The notes beneath the pieces are model-generated. The model did not search any database, was not told where the DNA came from, and saw only the letters and a program-made list of their open reading frames with translations. From assembly GCF_003382275.1 (NCBI RefSeq), contig NZ_QTJX01000001.1, positions 1,488,001-1,552,000 on the forward strand: a DNA stretch of 64,000 bases. Direction: 5' to 3'. Position numbers and translations under genes: made by a program. Shown here piece by piece: positions 1-9,149 of this stretch; within the stretch, counting starts at the first letter, position 1; every line of letters begins with the position of its first letter. The stretch is from Flagellimonas nanhaiensis. Lineage in GTDB: Bacteria > Bacteroidota > Bacteroidia > Flavobacteriales > Flavobacteriaceae.

Positions 1-348
1 CTGCAAATCAACGAATAATAGGGCGGCAATCTCTTTCCCTCGCTTGAGACCGATACATATCTGCCCCATACTTAAATTCTGCTCTAATTCCTTGGTTGTA
101 AGCCCCATGATGTTATTCATTATCCCAATCTCGTCCAAACCTATATAACATAATTCATAGTCTTTGAAGCTATCTCGAATCTCAGGTTTTTCGGCTCCAT
201 TTTTTATTTCCCTATACCAATAGTAGGGTGCGATGTCCAATCCTATCCGGGTCAGAGCATTCCTAAGGGTGAATAAAAATAATCCATGGCGTATTCGGTG
301 CCACAATAACTTCGTTTTATAGAATTTGCTTTTTTCCGCTACCTTCAT
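1..348 (-). CDS. Possible GNAT-type acetyltransferase, 3' end outside window
   Basis: The reading frame is open for 116 codons from ATG at 348 down to base 1 without a stop, so the C-terminus lies outside the window. The visible part begins MKVAEKSKFYKTKLLWHRIR. Its second half has the look of a GNAT N-acetyltransferase core: a strand ending ELCYIGL, a helix, then GQICIGLKRGKEIAALLFVD, resembling the central beta strands of that fold. The acetyl-CoA loop, if present, would lie in the missing part. It reads in the same direction as the copper genes but is separated from them by an 82-base spacer with nested palindromes. The family call is inference from pattern only; the existence of a gene is well supported. 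Confidence 0.5.
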   Translation of the reverse strand, partial: MKVAEKSKFYKTKLLWHRIRHGLFLFTLRNALTRIGLDIAPYYWYREIKNGAEKPEIRDSFKDYELCYIGLDEIGIMNNIMGLTTKELEQNLSMGQICIGLKRGKEIAALLFVDLQ

Positions 349-361
349 TTTCTTTTCATTT

Positions 362-380
362 GACTTAAGTCAGTACTGAC
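362..380. repeat. Two overlapping perfect palindromes
   Basis: GACTTAAGTC (362-371) and GTCAGTACTGAC (369-380) are both perfect palindromes and share three bases. They sit 14 to 32 bases upstream of the start at 348 on the minus strand and about 50 bases past the stop of the HMA gene at 431. This is a plausible operator for the acetyltransferase-like gene; no T-run follows, so a terminator is less likely. Confidence 0.4.
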
Positions 381-430
381 AGAACGATATCTTTTAGATT
401 GGATATAAATTTATTATAGGCGTTTGGTGA

Positions 431-649
431 TTAACGAACATCAACACTTTCCGCGCTAAACCCTATTTTCTGCAAAGTAGCTTTTACATCTTCTTCCGAA
501 GCACCATGACTTTCTATAGTCAAGATTTTATCAGGATTAGCGGTATCCACTTCCCAACTTTCAACGCCTTCTTGTTTGTTTAAAAATGGGGTTACTTTAG
601 AGACACAACCACCACAATTGATATTTGTTTTAAATTTTAAAGTTTTCAT
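431..649 (-). CDS. Small HMA-domain copper chaperone (CopZ-like)
   Basis: A 72-residue protein that is a single heavy-metal-associated (HMA) ferredoxin-like domain. The metal-binding CxxC is CGGC at residues 12-15, just after the first beta strand. Proteins of this size and motif bind Cu(I) in the cytoplasm and hand it to P1B ATPases. It lies 24 bases downstream of the CopA-type ATPase on the same strand, so co-transcription and direct partnership are likely. The usual MxCxxC methionine is replaced by Asn (NINCGGC), so metal preference is less certain than for a textbook CopZ. The start at 649 is the only Met before the first strand. Confidence 0.85.
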   Translation of the reverse strand: MKTLKFKTNINCGGCVSKVTPFLNKQEGVESWEVDTANPDKILTIESHGASEEDVKATLQKIGFSAESVDVR

Positions 650-673
650 CGTATTTGAATTTATAATTAATTA

Positions 674-2932
674 TTAAAGTTTTGCTCGTTTAAGTCTTAA
701 GCTATTTGCAACCACAGATACGCTACTGAATGCCATTGCTGCTCCCGCAATCATTGGGTCTAATAAGAACCCATTTATGGGATACAAAACGCCCGCCGCA
801 ATCGGTATTCCAATGATATTATATATGAATGCCCAAAACAGGTTCTGACGGATTCCCAAAACGGTTCTTTTTGAAAGTTCCAACGCTTTGGGAATGGATT
901 GCAAATCTGAGGTAATCAAGGTCATCTTTGCCATGTCCATAGCGATGTCAGAACCTTTACCCATGGCAATGCTCACATTGGCTTGCGCCAAGGCGTGTGA
1001 ATCGTTGATGCCATCGCCAACCATAGCTACGATCTTTCCATCAGCTTGCAGTTTTTCTACAAAAGCTGCTTTGTCCGAGGGCATTACTTCTCCTTGATAA
1101 TTTGTTATTCCTACTTGTTTTGCGACAGCCGATGCGGTTTTATTATTATCTCCAGTAAGCATAAAGACCTCGATGTCTCTTTCTTGAAGTGTTGCTATGG
1201 CCTTTTTTGAAGTTTCCTTAATCTTATCCGCAATGGCGAGTATCGCGAGCATTTGTTTTTCATTACCAAAAAATATGACCGTCTTTGCTTGCTCTTCAAG
1301 ACTCTCTGCTGTTTGCATCAAGGAAGCGTCGATTTGAATATTATTCTCAAGCATTAGTTTATGGTTTCCAACATAGTATTGTGAACCGTCCTTTATTTCA
1401 GCTTGAACGCCTTTTCCTGTAATACTTTCAAAAGAAGCAATTTCAGCTTTTTCAATATTTTCATCTTTTAAGTGGTTGACCACCGCTTCCGCCAAAGGGT
1501 GTTCTGATTGTGCTTCAATTGCTAAAAGAATTTGTTTGTATTTTTTCGTGTCTTTATTATTCTCAGACCAATGAATATCCGTCACTAATGGTTTTCCTTT
1601 GGTAATGGTACCCGTTTTATCAAGAATGACTGCGTTCACTTTGTGTCCTAGTTCTAAACTTTCGGCATCTTTTATTAGGATATTGTTCTCGGCACCTTTG
1701 CCAATCCCCACCATTATAGCCGTAGGTGTAGCCAATCCCAATGCACAGGGACAAGCGATAACCAATACTGCTACAGAGGTCAATAAGGCCTGCGAAAATG
1801 CATTATCGTCTCCTACCGACATCCAAACAATAAACGTAATGATAGATATCCCCAAAACGATAGGAACAAATATTCCCGCTATTTTATCGACCAGTTTTTG
1901 AACGGGTGCCTTGCTTCCCTGGGCTTCCTGAACCATTTTAATGATTTGGGACAGCAAGGTTTCGCCGCCTACTTTTTCAGCGGTAAATTGAAAACTTCCT
2001 TTTTGGTTTACCGTACCCGCAAATACTTTTCCACCATCTGATTTTTCTACGGGAACAGGTTCACCTGTAATCATACTTTCATCAACATACGAGTTGCCTT
2101 TTGAAACTTCACCATCCACAGGAATTTTCTCACCAGGCCGTACCAAGATGGTCTGCCCAACTTGGACTTCGGAAATCGGAATCTCCATTTCTTCACCGTC
2201 CTCAACAATCTTTAACGTTTTGGGCTGTAATCCCATCAGTTTTTTAATGGCCGAAGAAGTGTTCGACTTTGCTTTTTCCTCCAACAATTTCCCAAGGGAA
2301 ATGAACGTAATAATGACCGTGGCCGCTTCGTAATAGACGTGAGGTTCTATACCACGGCTCAACCAAAATTCGGGAAAGAGCGTATTGAAAACACTGAACA
2401 CAAAGGCAATCCCCGTACTGAGCGCGACCAAAGTATCCATATTGGCCTTGGCGTACTTTGCTTGCTTAAAGGCATTGATAAAAAAGCTACGCCCGAACCA
2501 AAAAAGCACCGGTATGGTCAAGACCAACGAAATCCATTTTCCAGGTATCCATTCCATAAAGAACATCCCAAGAACGAAAATGGGCAACGTTAAAATTGCC
2601 GACCAAATGGTACGGTTTTTTATGTCTCGGTAATGTTGCCGCTGAAGTTCTTGTTGCGCTTCGGCTGGGTCTTCGACATCAATAATGATATCATAGCCCA
2701 CTTCACGCAGCACGTTTTGCAGTTTTTCTTCGGAAACACTTGCATCATAATCTACCCACACGGAATTGCTGGCAAAATTTACGGTGGCCTTGTTTACACC
2801 ATCGATATGGGAAAGAATCGACTCCATACTACTGGCACAGGCAGCACAGGTCATACCTGTTACCGGAAAGGATTTTTTGATATCTGATTTCTTGGTTTTA
2901 TCCTTTTGCTCCAAAACAGTTGTGGTTTCCAT
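674..2932 (-). CDS. copA: Cu(I)-exporting P1B-type ATPase CopA
   Basis: A 752-residue heavy-metal P-type ATPase that pumps Cu(I) or a similar soft metal out of the cytoplasm. Order: one N-terminal HMA domain with GMTCAAC (cysteines 29 and 32), membrane segments from about 108, actuator TGEP at 289-292, the transmembrane metal site CPC at 394-396, phosphorylation motif DKTGT at 438-442, SEHP at 476-479 in the nucleotide domain and GDGIND at 639-644. All catalytic motifs are intact and the length is normal for a one-HMA CopA. CPC, with the small HMA protein just downstream, points to Cu(I) or Ag(I). The window has a second P1B ATPase with CPH at 48748, so the two are not redundant copies. Confidence 0.95.
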   Translation of the reverse strand: METTTVLEQKDKTKKSDIKKSFPVTGMTCAACASSMESILSHIDGVNKATVNFASNSVWVDYDASVSEEKLQNVLREVGYDIIIDVEDPAEAQQELQRQHYRDIKNRTIWSAILTLPIFVLGMFFMEWIPGKWISLVLTIPVLFWFGRSFFINAFKQAKYAKANMDTLVALSTGIAFVFSVFNTLFPEFWLSRGIEPHVYYEAATVIITFISLGKLLEEKAKSNTSSAIKKLMGLQPKTLKIVEDGEEMEIPISEVQVGQTILVRPGEKIPVDGEVSKGNSYVDESMITGEPVPVEKSDGGKVFAGTVNQKGSFQFTAEKVGGETLLSQIIKMVQEAQGSKAPVQKLVDKIAGIFVPIVLGISIITFIVWMSVGDDNAFSQALLTSVAVLVIACPCALGLATPTAIMVGIGKGAENNILIKDAESLELGHKVNAVILDKTGTITKGKPLVTDIHWSENNKDTKKYKQILLAIEAQSEHPLAEAVVNHLKDENIEKAEIASFESITGKGVQAEIKDGSQYYVGNHKLMLENNIQIDASLMQTAESLEEQAKTVIFFGNEKQMLAILAIADKIKETSKKAIATLQERDIEVFMLTGDNNKTASAVAKQVGITNYQGEVMPSDKAAFVEKLQADGKIVAMVGDGINDSHALAQANVSIAMGKGSDIAMDMAKMTLITSDLQSIPKALELSKRTVLGIRQNLFWAFIYNIIGIPIAAGVLYPINGFLLDPMIAGAAMAFSSVSVVANSLRLKRAKL

Positions 2933-3022
2933 AGCTTTACCTGAATTGCTTTATGCAAAGTTCAGAATCGTTACCGCCAACCTTGTTACGAAATTTGCTG
3001 AAAGAGTTGTAATATTCTCGGG

Positions 3023-3046
3023 AAAACAACTAGTCAAAGTTGTTTT
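3023..3046. terminator. Perfect 9-bp inverted repeat over a stop codon
   Basis: AAAACAACT (3023-3031) pairs with AGTTGTTTT (3038-3046) across a 6-base loop. The stop codon of the minus-strand gene 3034-4194 lies inside this structure. On either strand the second arm ends in four T residues, as in a weak bidirectional intrinsic terminator; only three of nine pairs are G-C. It sits about 90 bases before the copA start and could separate copA from the gene upstream of it. Confidence 0.5.
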
Positions 3047-4194
3047 TCTAGCTCAGCGACTGTTTTCTTAAACTGTTCTAAATCCTTGAAGATATGTGCC
3101 CCTATCTCTATGGCTTTGCGATAATAGGGAAGAATGATTTTGGGAAAGCTCCTTTTCTTGTACTCATTTTCCTCTACATCCATTTTGTCTTTACGGACAT
3201 CCCCAAATTTCAACAGTAATAGTGTTGCTCGTCGTATTTCCTGCGGGTTATTTCGTTCTTTGATTTTATCCACCAAATTGAAAAACTCTAAGTCATTCTT
3301 GGTAATGTTAGCTTTTGTTTCGTATCGTCTTAATTGTTCGTCAATCTCTATATCTTCAATTCTGGCTAAGTTCATATTGATATTATGGCCTGCCCAAAAA
3401 CCATACTCTTCATCGAACCAAATGCCAGAATCGTGCCATTTACCAAAGAAGTTGACGGCATTTTTAATGCGGAAACCTTTCAGTCCTTCCTCAGAACCCA
3501 AAATGGTAACCTCGCAAGGATTGGGAAACATTCCCATTACAACCACATCCTTTTTATAAGAATTAAAATATTGAAAATACAATTTCTTGAAAATGTCAAA
3601 TAAGTCAATAACATTGTTCAACTTGGGATAGAAAAATTCATCTAAATCGAAGGAATGAATCAAAACGCCATCTAAATTGATAGGGTCTGAATCGTGCATA
3701 ACATACCGACCTTCGTCTATAGAATAGGCGGAATGAAAGAAACTGTTGCGTATTTCTTTAAAATGGTTCTGTTCATAAAAATCGATTAGGTGCTGCTTTT
3801 CCGAATCGGCCAAGAGCTCCATCAAGAAATCTTGTTTTTCGCCAATTCCCAAAAGGCGCTCATATTTTTTCGTTTTCCAAAAAAGATATGATGAACCTTT
3901 GTACCCCAATTTAATACGGCACAAATTACCTATTATGTTGTAGAAGTCGCTGTTCTCAAAAAAAGTGGAGTAAATCTGTAAACCCATACGGGTTTTCTCT
4001 TTTCCTTCTAATTCATTGTACAACCTTTTATAAAACTCGATTGCATCGAACCATTCATGAAGGTTAGAGTTTAAATTAGATGAACTGATTCCCCTATAAT
4101 TAATCAGGTTAAGTACAAAATCGAATTCGCTTTTAGCCTTGGCTTCTTCAAAAAGATTTCTCAAATCATTTATCGGAGGTTGTGCATCTTCCAT
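3034..4194 (-). CDS. Hypothetical protein with an RNxxxH motif
   Basis: A 386-residue soluble protein that I do not recognise. It is rich in charged and aromatic residues and has no signal peptide or membrane segment. The C-terminal 60 residues are Lys/Glu-rich and probably helical. Around residue 147 it has EIRNSFFHSAY; RNSFFH fits the RX4-6H signature of HEPN-domain proteins, and the flanking KEI..SAY pattern also resembles HEPN helices. That suggests, without proving, an RNA-directed or stress-related role. It is the only gene in this part of the copper block with no clear link to metals. Upstream is the sorbosone-dehydrogenase-like gene (44-base gap); downstream an inverted repeat covers its stop codon. 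Confidence 0.7.
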   Translation of the reverse strand: MEDAQPPINDLRNLFEEAKAKSEFDFVLNLINYRGISSSNLNSNLHEWFDAIEFYKRLYNELEGKEKTRMGLQIYSTFFENSDFYNIIGNLCRIKLGYKGSSYLFWKTKKYERLLGIGEKQDFLMELLADSEKQHLIDFYEQNHFKEIRNSFFHSAYSIDEGRYVMHDSDPINLDGVLIHSFDLDEFFYPKLNNVIDLFDIFKKLYFQYFNSYKKDVVVMGMFPNPCEVTILGSEEGLKGFRIKNAVNFFGKWHDSGIWFDEEYGFWAGHNINMNLARIEDIEIDEQLRRYETKANITKNDLEFFNLVDKIKERNNPQEIRRATLLLLKFGDVRKDKMDVEENEYKKRSFPKIILPYYRKAIEIGAHIFKDLEQFKKTVAELEKQL

Positions 4195-4238
4195 AAATAA
4201 AAGTACTTATAAAACGGCAAACCCCCACTGAGAATCCC

Positions 4239-5534
4239 TCACATACCGCGTTTACCGTCCCAACTAATTCTCCAGATCCTATTGGTCACATCATCGGATA
4301 TCAACATCGATCCATCGGGTAGTATGGCGGCACCCACGGGTCGGCCATAGACCTCATCTTTTTTGCCGTCAACAATAAAACCCGTTAAAAAATCTTCAGG
4401 TTTTCCAGTTTGTTCTCCGTTCTCGAAAGGCACGAAAACCACTTTATAGCCTGATAAAACCTGTCTGTTCCAAGAGCCATGCTGTACGACAAAGGCCCCG
4501 TTCCGATACTTTTCGGGGAAGGAATCGCCCGTGTAGAACGTCAATCCCAAAGATGCGGTATGGGGGCCAACGTTCACATCGGGCATCAGTGTATTTCCCA
4601 CTTGGGCCGAAGGCACCCATTTTACCCTAGGATCTTCATTTTGCCCATAATACAAGTAGGGCCAACCGTAAAATCCGTTTTCGCGGACACTGGTCAAATA
4701 ATCAGGTACGAGGTTGTTGCCCAATCCGTCGCGTTCGTTGACCGCCGTCCATAAGTCTCCGGTAACGGGATTCCAATCCATACCCACGGGGTTTCTTAGT
4801 CCTGATGCGAAAATTCTTAGTCCTGCGCCATCGGGATCAATCTCAAGAATGGCCGCCTTCATGAATTCAGCCTCTGCCCCTTTCTCCCCAACATTCGAGC
4901 CACTACCGACCGCTATATATATTTTCGAGCCGTCCTTGTTGGCAATAATATTGCGTGTCCAGTGCCGATTGGCCTTTCCTGCGGGTAAGGTGGTAATTTT
5001 TTCCGCTTTTCCCGATATTTGCAATTGACCGGGCTTGTAAGGAAAACGTAGCAATCCGTTGGTATTGGCCACATAGAACCAATCATCTAGCACAAGCATT
5101 CCGAATGGTTGATCGAGTTCCTTTTCGAGAAATACGGTACGTTCATCGGGAGACCCGTCCTTGTCTACATCGCGGAGCAAGGTTATCAAGTCCGCACTGT
5201 TCTTAAAGCTTTTCGACTTTGATGCCCCGATGAACCATGCCCCGATTTTTTTCCAGAGCGGATAATTCGAATTGCTTTGCGCCACAAGTACATCGCCGTT
5301 CGGTGTAACGTACATCCACCTTGGATTCTTGAAACCGTCAGCATATTTTGTAACGGTAAAACCGGGCGGGGCTTTGGGGGTCCTTCCATTTTTCCAGCCA
5401 ATGACATTGCTATAGTTGGAATAGGATTTGGAGGCCGATATCGGCGGTAGCGAATCGACGGTCTGCGCATTTGTAGTTGCCAATACTAAGAGTGAAATGA
5501 TTAAACCTGTAAAAAAACGTGTTCCCATGACCAT
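4239..5534 (-). CDS. PQQ-type sorbosone dehydrogenase-like beta-propeller
   Basis: A 431-residue exported protein. The first 23 residues (to about TTNAQ) form a signal peptide. The rest matches the L-sorbosone/glucose dehydrogenase family, soluble six-bladed beta-propellers that use PQQ: GFTVTKYADGFKNPRWMYV near the start, GLRNPVGMDWNP in the middle, HGSWNRQVLSGYKVVFVPF late, and a final RPVGAAILPDGSMLISDD. The substrate cannot be told from sequence; many members in metal islands have no assigned substrate, and no PQQ biosynthesis genes are seen here. ATG at 5534 gives the best signal peptide; a second Met two codons in would also work. It stands between the MBL-rhodanese gene and the RNxxxH protein. 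Confidence 0.8.
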   Translation of the reverse strand: MVMGTRFFTGLIISLLVLATTNAQTVDSLPPISASKSYSNYSNVIGWKNGRTPKAPPGFTVTKYADGFKNPRWMYVTPNGDVLVAQSNSNYPLWKKIGAWFIGASKSKSFKNSADLITLLRDVDKDGSPDERTVFLEKELDQPFGMLVLDDWFYVANTNGLLRFPYKPGQLQISGKAEKITTLPAGKANRHWTRNIIANKDGSKIYIAVGSGSNVGEKGAEAEFMKAAILEIDPDGAGLRIFASGLRNPVGMDWNPVTGDLWTAVNERDGLGNNLVPDYLTSVRENGFYGWPYLYYGQNEDPRVKWVPSAQVGNTLMPDVNVGPHTASLGLTFYTGDSFPEKYRNGAFVVQHGSWNRQVLSGYKVVFVPFENGEQTGKPEDFLTGFIVDGKKDEVYGRPVGAAILPDGSMLISDDVTNRIWRISWDGKRGM

Positions 5535-5582
5535 TTAAAATTTTGTCTTACATCTTCTGCCAATTAAAACTTAGCATCTTGG

Positions 5583-6920
5583 TTATTTGAATTTCTCAAT
5601 AACTTCCCCTAGGTCATATACTTTTACGTCTTGCAATTCATTTGAAAGTATGCTGCTTCCGATCGCGCTTCTATATCCACTGCCACAATGGACAATAATG
5701 GGTTTGTCGTTAGGAATGTCCTGAATTGATTCCCTTAGTTCGTGTAGGGGTTGGTTCAGGGCACCGTCAAAAATTTTCTTTTTTCTTACTTCATCCGTAT
5801 TTCTGACATCGACAATGGTGTAATTATCCAGATTTTGCACAAAATGCTTGAAATCCAATCGCTCGTTTTCGACAAAGCGTTTCTTCGAAAGGGTAATTAT
5901 CGCCTTGAGTTGATTTTCATATCCAATCTTCGCCACCCGCCGGGCGATGGTCTTTACACTTTTTGGAGAATCGACAACCAGATGAAATTCCTCATTTGGT
6001 TGGATTATAGTACCTAACCATGTTTCAAAAGAGGATGCTTCGCCACCCTGCATAATATTGATACTCTGTGGCCAATGACCTTGTTTAAACTCGTTTTCAT
6101 CACGACTATCGACAATTAAGATATTATCTTTTGGTGTTTCGGCATTAAGATGAATAGGGATTTTAGCGGTAACCATATCAATCGATTCAACTTTCTTTTT
6201 GTTCATAGCTACATCATGTTTGAAATAGGCCGGTATGAACGGTTGGTCTTCAAGGAGTTCTTTGACAAACTCGTCTTCATTCTGATGGCCAAATGCCCAG
6301 TTATCCTTTCGCTCCCTACCTAATGTGCTAATGCTATCTGCCGACATGCTTTTGCCGCACAGGGATCCCGCCCCGTGGGCGGGGTAAATAATGGCCTCAT
6401 TCGGTATTTTTTTGAATTTAGTTCGAATTGTGTTGAACATTTCACGGGCCAGTGCTTGCTTTTTTTGCTCTTTGTCATCTTCATTTCCGCGCAGGTCCGG
6501 GCGTCCGACATCCCCGATCAATAAGGTGTCCCCCGTAAAAAGTGCAACCTCATTTTCATCTGTGGCAAGAATGGAAATACTATCGTATGAATGCCCAGGA
6601 GTATTTATGGCTTCTAGTTTGGTATTGCCCACGAATATGGCACTGTTCCCATCAAAACTTTCGAAAGGGTATTCAGCTTCCAATTTGCTGCTGTTATAAA
6701 TCGTGACACCTGTTTCTTTGCTAATTTGCCAATGTGAGCTTACAAAGTCTGCATGGGAGTGGGTCAATAGCACAGCTCTAATCACAGCATTTTCTTTATG
6801 CGCAAGATTATAATACTGCATCGGGTCGCGATCGGGATCGATTATCGCCATCTCCCCTTCGCTCAGCAGTGCGTATGAATAGTGGGAAAGTGGTTCATAT
6901 TCAAATTGCTGTATTTTCAT
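5583..6920 (-). CDS. Persulfide dioxygenase-like MBL protein with two rhodanese domains
   Basis: A 445-residue cytoplasmic protein. Residues 1-240 are a metallo-beta-lactamase fold with the metal motif THSHADFVSSH (53-63), FTGDTL and YPAHGAGSLCG, as in persulfide dioxygenases and glyoxalase II relatives. Two rhodanese domains follow. The first (about 260-345) starts IVDSRDENEFKQGH but shows no active-site cysteine. The second (about 360-445) ends in IIVHCGSGYRSAIG, with a good catalytic Cys loop. Such proteins oxidise glutathione or low-molecular-weight persulfide to sulfite and handle sulfane sulfur. Placed among copper genes it may deal with thiol or sulfide stress, which is inference. No frameshift is seen. 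Confidence 0.88.
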   Translation of the reverse strand: MKIQQFEYEPLSHYSYALLSEGEMAIIDPDRDPMQYYNLAHKENAVIRAVLLTHSHADFVSSHWQISKETGVTIYNSSKLEAEYPFESFDGNSAIFVGNTKLEAINTPGHSYDSISILATDENEVALFTGDTLLIGDVGRPDLRGNEDDKEQKKQALAREMFNTIRTKFKKIPNEAIIYPAHGAGSLCGKSMSADSISTLGRERKDNWAFGHQNEDEFVKELLEDQPFIPAYFKHDVAMNKKKVESIDMVTAKIPIHLNAETPKDNILIVDSRDENEFKQGHWPQSINIMQGGEASSFETWLGTIIQPNEEFHLVVDSPKSVKTIARRVAKIGYENQLKAIITLSKKRFVENERLDFKHFVQNLDNYTIVDVRNTDEVRKKKIFDGALNQPLHELRESIQDIPNDKPIIVHCGSGYRSAIGSSILSNELQDVKVYDLGEVIEKFK

Positions 6921-7039
6921 AAAAATTTTATGCGTTTATAATTTAACGTCCGAAATGCCTTCGTTTATTCTCCTGTATTTTCGTTTTTTCCTTTCGAAAG
7001 TAAAAACTGTTATTACCTCCTGACATTCACTTTTCCGTA

Positions 7040-7600
7040 TCAGTCAAGGTTTGTTGTTTCTTCGGTAAGCGATCCTTCAAATTTGGGAAGCGAACGCTTT
7101 TCCTTTTCTTCTTCTGTTTCTACTATCCCATTTTTCTTGATATCGTTGATTAACCATTGCATTTCCATTATTTCCCGACGCTGCGCTTTGATGATCTCAT
7201 CGGCAAGTTTTCTTACCCTAATATCTTTTATTTGAGATCGTTCACTAGTTAGGATAGCGATGGAATGATGGGGAATCATACCTTCCATATAGTCAACACC
7301 GGAAACCGTAACCTGGCTCCTGACCAGCCATATTCCGCCTGCGATCAGCAAAACACCCAAAGCCAAGATGGCAATATTCTTATTGCGGTCTTTGTACATC
7401 TGTAGCATATACAGCAGCATGATAATAACCATGGACCCACCCATGATCAACGTCATAAAGAACCTGGTTTCACTATACCAGAAGTGATCGATAATCTGAT
7501 AGGAGTGTGTGTACATTAAAAAGAACATCGCGACCATTGAGGTACCGATCATTGCGAAGAACTTTAAGTAATTGTTGACTTTCTTTTCTTTATTTTCCAT
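7040..7600 (-). CDS. DUF305 membrane protein
   Basis: A 186-residue membrane-anchored protein. There are three hydrophobic segments in the first 110 residues (around 12-30, 45-65, 75-92), then a short DUF305 domain with GMIPHHSIAILTSERSQI and later EIIKAQRREIMEMQWLI. DUF305 domains are four-helix, ferritin-like folds found next to copper genes; the conserved paired His and the Met/Glu helix are thought to bind metal. The protein ends in an acidic, Lys-rich tail. A 97-base spacer separates it from the HMA gene upstream, and about 120 bases lie before the MBL-rhodanese gene downstream. Confidence 0.85.
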   Translation of the reverse strand: MENKEKKVNNYLKFFAMIGTSMVAMFFLMYTHSYQIIDHFWYSETRFFMTLIMGGSMVIIMLLYMLQMYKDRNKNIAILALGVLLIAGGIWLVRSQVTVSGVDYMEGMIPHHSIAILTSERSQIKDIRVRKLADEIIKAQRREIMEMQWLINDIKKNGIVETEEEKEKRSLPKFEGSLTEETTNLD

Positions 7601-7697
7601 TGTATATACTTTTAATTGGTTAATATGATTTCATTCTTTTTGGCCATCATCAAGATTACTGGACAACTATAAAGGGATTATTTTAGCCATGTTCCAC

Positions 7698-7913
7698 TCA
7701 ATTTACAGGTTGTATTTTATATTGATTACCAGCATTTTTTAAGGCCTCTTGCAAATTTTCCAAAGGCACTTCAAATTGCGACTCTACCGTTGCTTCGGCA
7801 TCCTTCAAATCGACAGATACATCGGCCACTCCTGCGACGTTTAAAAGTGCATTTTCAACATGATTTCTACAGCCGTTACAGGTCATTCCTTCTATTTCGT
7901 ATCTTCTTTTCAT
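7698..7913 (-). CDS. HMA-domain copper chaperone (CopZ-like)
   Basis: A 71-residue single HMA domain with the classical GMTCNGC motif near the N-terminus (cysteines 12 and 15). Length and motif are those of cytoplasmic Cu(I) chaperones. It is the closest match to canonical CopZ in the window. It is preceded by a 373-base spacer that carries a 9-7-9 perfect inverted repeat 35 to 59 bases before the start codon, so it may have its own metal-responsive promoter. The AraC-HMA regulator upstream is a natural candidate controller. Confidence 0.9.
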   Translation of the reverse strand: MKRRYEIEGMTCNGCRNHVENALLNVAGVADVSVDLKDAEATVESQFEVPLENLQEALKNAGNQYKIQPVN

Positions 7914-8286
7914 ATTATGATCAATTTTTATTCTAACAATTTCACCTTTTGAATCAGAAGTGTTGATTCAAATACGTTATCGAAAAATAACATTTACTAA
8001 ATCTGGGCGTTGTTTGAAAAAAAACAAACCTTGACCCATTCGATTATTTAGGGCTATTTACATCAATTTAAGTATGCGATTACCTAAAAAGTTTTATTGT
8101 AATCGAGCTTTTGCCATTAATGACTAAAAATTCAGTGCAATAGGTTTAAGTTCGCCCATCACTATGCACCAAAAAATCTCTAAACATCTTTATTGAAACC
8201 TGAACATAAAGAAGATGATAATGAAATTCAATGCATGGGAATCGACTTCTTATCACAAGCCACGAAGAGAAGGTTAAGCTTATAAA
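7914..8286. other. Long non-coding spacer between HMA and AraC-HMA genes
   Basis: These 373 bases hold no convincing reading frame on either strand. They are AT-rich. Visible structure: the perfect inverted repeat at 7948-7972, a smaller GTTAT/ATAAC repeat just beyond it (around 7976-7991), and a GTTTG/CAAAC pair around an A-run near 8016-8033. I could not identify a full TTTG-N19-TAnnTTTG promoter, so the transcription start of the HMA gene is unresolved. Confidence 0.6.
7948..7972. promoter_or_regulatory. Candidate operator: perfect 9-7-9 inverted repeat
   Basis: TTTGAATCA (7948-7956) and TGATTCAAA (7964-7972) are exact reverse complements separated by 7 bases. The site is 35 to 59 bases upstream of the start codon of the minus-strand HMA chaperone at 7913, the usual place for an activator or repressor site. 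No T-run follows, which argues against a terminator. I saw no second copy in the window. Binding by the neighbouring AraC-HMA protein is inference. Confidence 0.55.
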
Positions 8287-8853
8287 TTATATGTTATCCA
8301 GCGATTTTCTATTTTGAAGGGCACTTTTCTTAAATTGTGTAGGTGCCATACCATTGATTTTTTTGAACTGGTTGCTTAAATACGCGACACTGCTATAGTC
8401 TAACTGATGGGCTATTTCCTTTAAGCTTAGCTCGTCATAGATGAGCAATTCCTTAACCCTTTCAATTTTTTGGCTAATGACATACTGTTCAAAAGTGATA
8501 ATCTCCACGGAAGAGAAAAGGGAACTTAAGTACTTGTAATCCAGACCTATTTCTGAACCAACATAATCGGTCAATTTGACGTTTAATTCTTGTCTTGAAT
8601 GAAAAATTTTTTCTATTACAAGATTTTTCATACGCTCGATCAATTGAGACTTGCGATTACCGATCAAAGAAAAACCCAGCTTATTCAATTCGGTTTGTAA
8701 TTGATTTTCTTGTTTTGCGGTCAGTTCTTCCTTCAATGTGACTTGGCCCAGTTGCACATTGGAATAATCAATACCAATCTTTTTCAGAACATTGTATACC
8801 GCCGTAACACATCTTGGGCAGACCATGTTTTTTATGTGCAGCATATGGCTCAT
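8287..8853 (-). CDS. AraC-family regulator with HMA-like CPRC head
   Basis: A 188-residue protein with two parts. Residues 1-75 look like a degenerate HMA domain: HIKNMVCPRC (cysteines 12 and 15), a helix, and VQLGQVTLKEE followed by a final strand LNKLGFSLIG. Residues 95-180 are an AraC-type DNA-binding domain, with LSLKEIAHQLDYSSVAYLSNQFKKINGMAPTQ split below twenty residues in the family as the second helix-turn-helix. The fusion suggests a regulator that senses a thiophilic metal directly. A paralogue is encoded at 31532. It lies downstream of a 58-residue membrane protein and upstream of the HMA chaperone it may control. Metal sensing is inferred from the CxxC only. Confidence 0.85.
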   Translation of the reverse strand: MSHMLHIKNMVCPRCVTAVYNVLKKIGIDYSNVQLGQVTLKEELTAKQENQLQTELNKLGFSLIGNRKSQLIERMKNLVIEKIFHSRQELNVKLTDYVGSEIGLDYKYLSSLFSSVEIITFEQYVISQKIERVKELLIYDELSLKEIAHQLDYSSVAYLSNQFKKINGMAPTQFKKSALQNRKSLDNI

Positions 8854-8893
8854 GATAAAGTTTTAAAATACATTGCGCTCACATTATCCATTA

Positions 8894-9070
8894 TCACAGA
8901 TGGGACCGATGTTCCCAAATCGCTCTCAACAAAACCAAGACTACCGTGACTATAAACAAGATGATAATCGCCAATGCAGCATAGAATCTTGTTTTTCGGT
9001 TAGATTCTATTTTTGTTTTCTTGCTCTCCTTTCTTTGTTGGCTTCTTCTCTCCCTACGTTTTTGACTCAT
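8894..9070 (-). CDS. Small basic single-pass membrane protein
   Basis: A 58-residue frame from ATG at 9070 to a TGA at 8894-8896, too short for most gene finders. The first 28 residues are strongly basic (MSQKRRERRSQQRKESKKTK...), followed by one hydrophobic helix (about 29-48) and a short tail ending HRSHL. By the positive-inside rule the N-terminus would face the cytoplasm. It fits neatly between the CusB gene end at 9150 and the AraC-HMA gene, in the same direction. Function unknown. Confidence 0.55.
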   Translation of the reverse strand: MSQKRRERRSQQRKESKKTKIESNRKTRFYAALAIIILFIVTVVLVLLRAIWEHRSHL

Positions 9071-9149
9071 GATGCCAAAATCTTTTCATTTTTCTTTTAC
9101 TCACACCATTCAATTTTCTCTATTATAATTTTATCGGCCTTATAATTAA

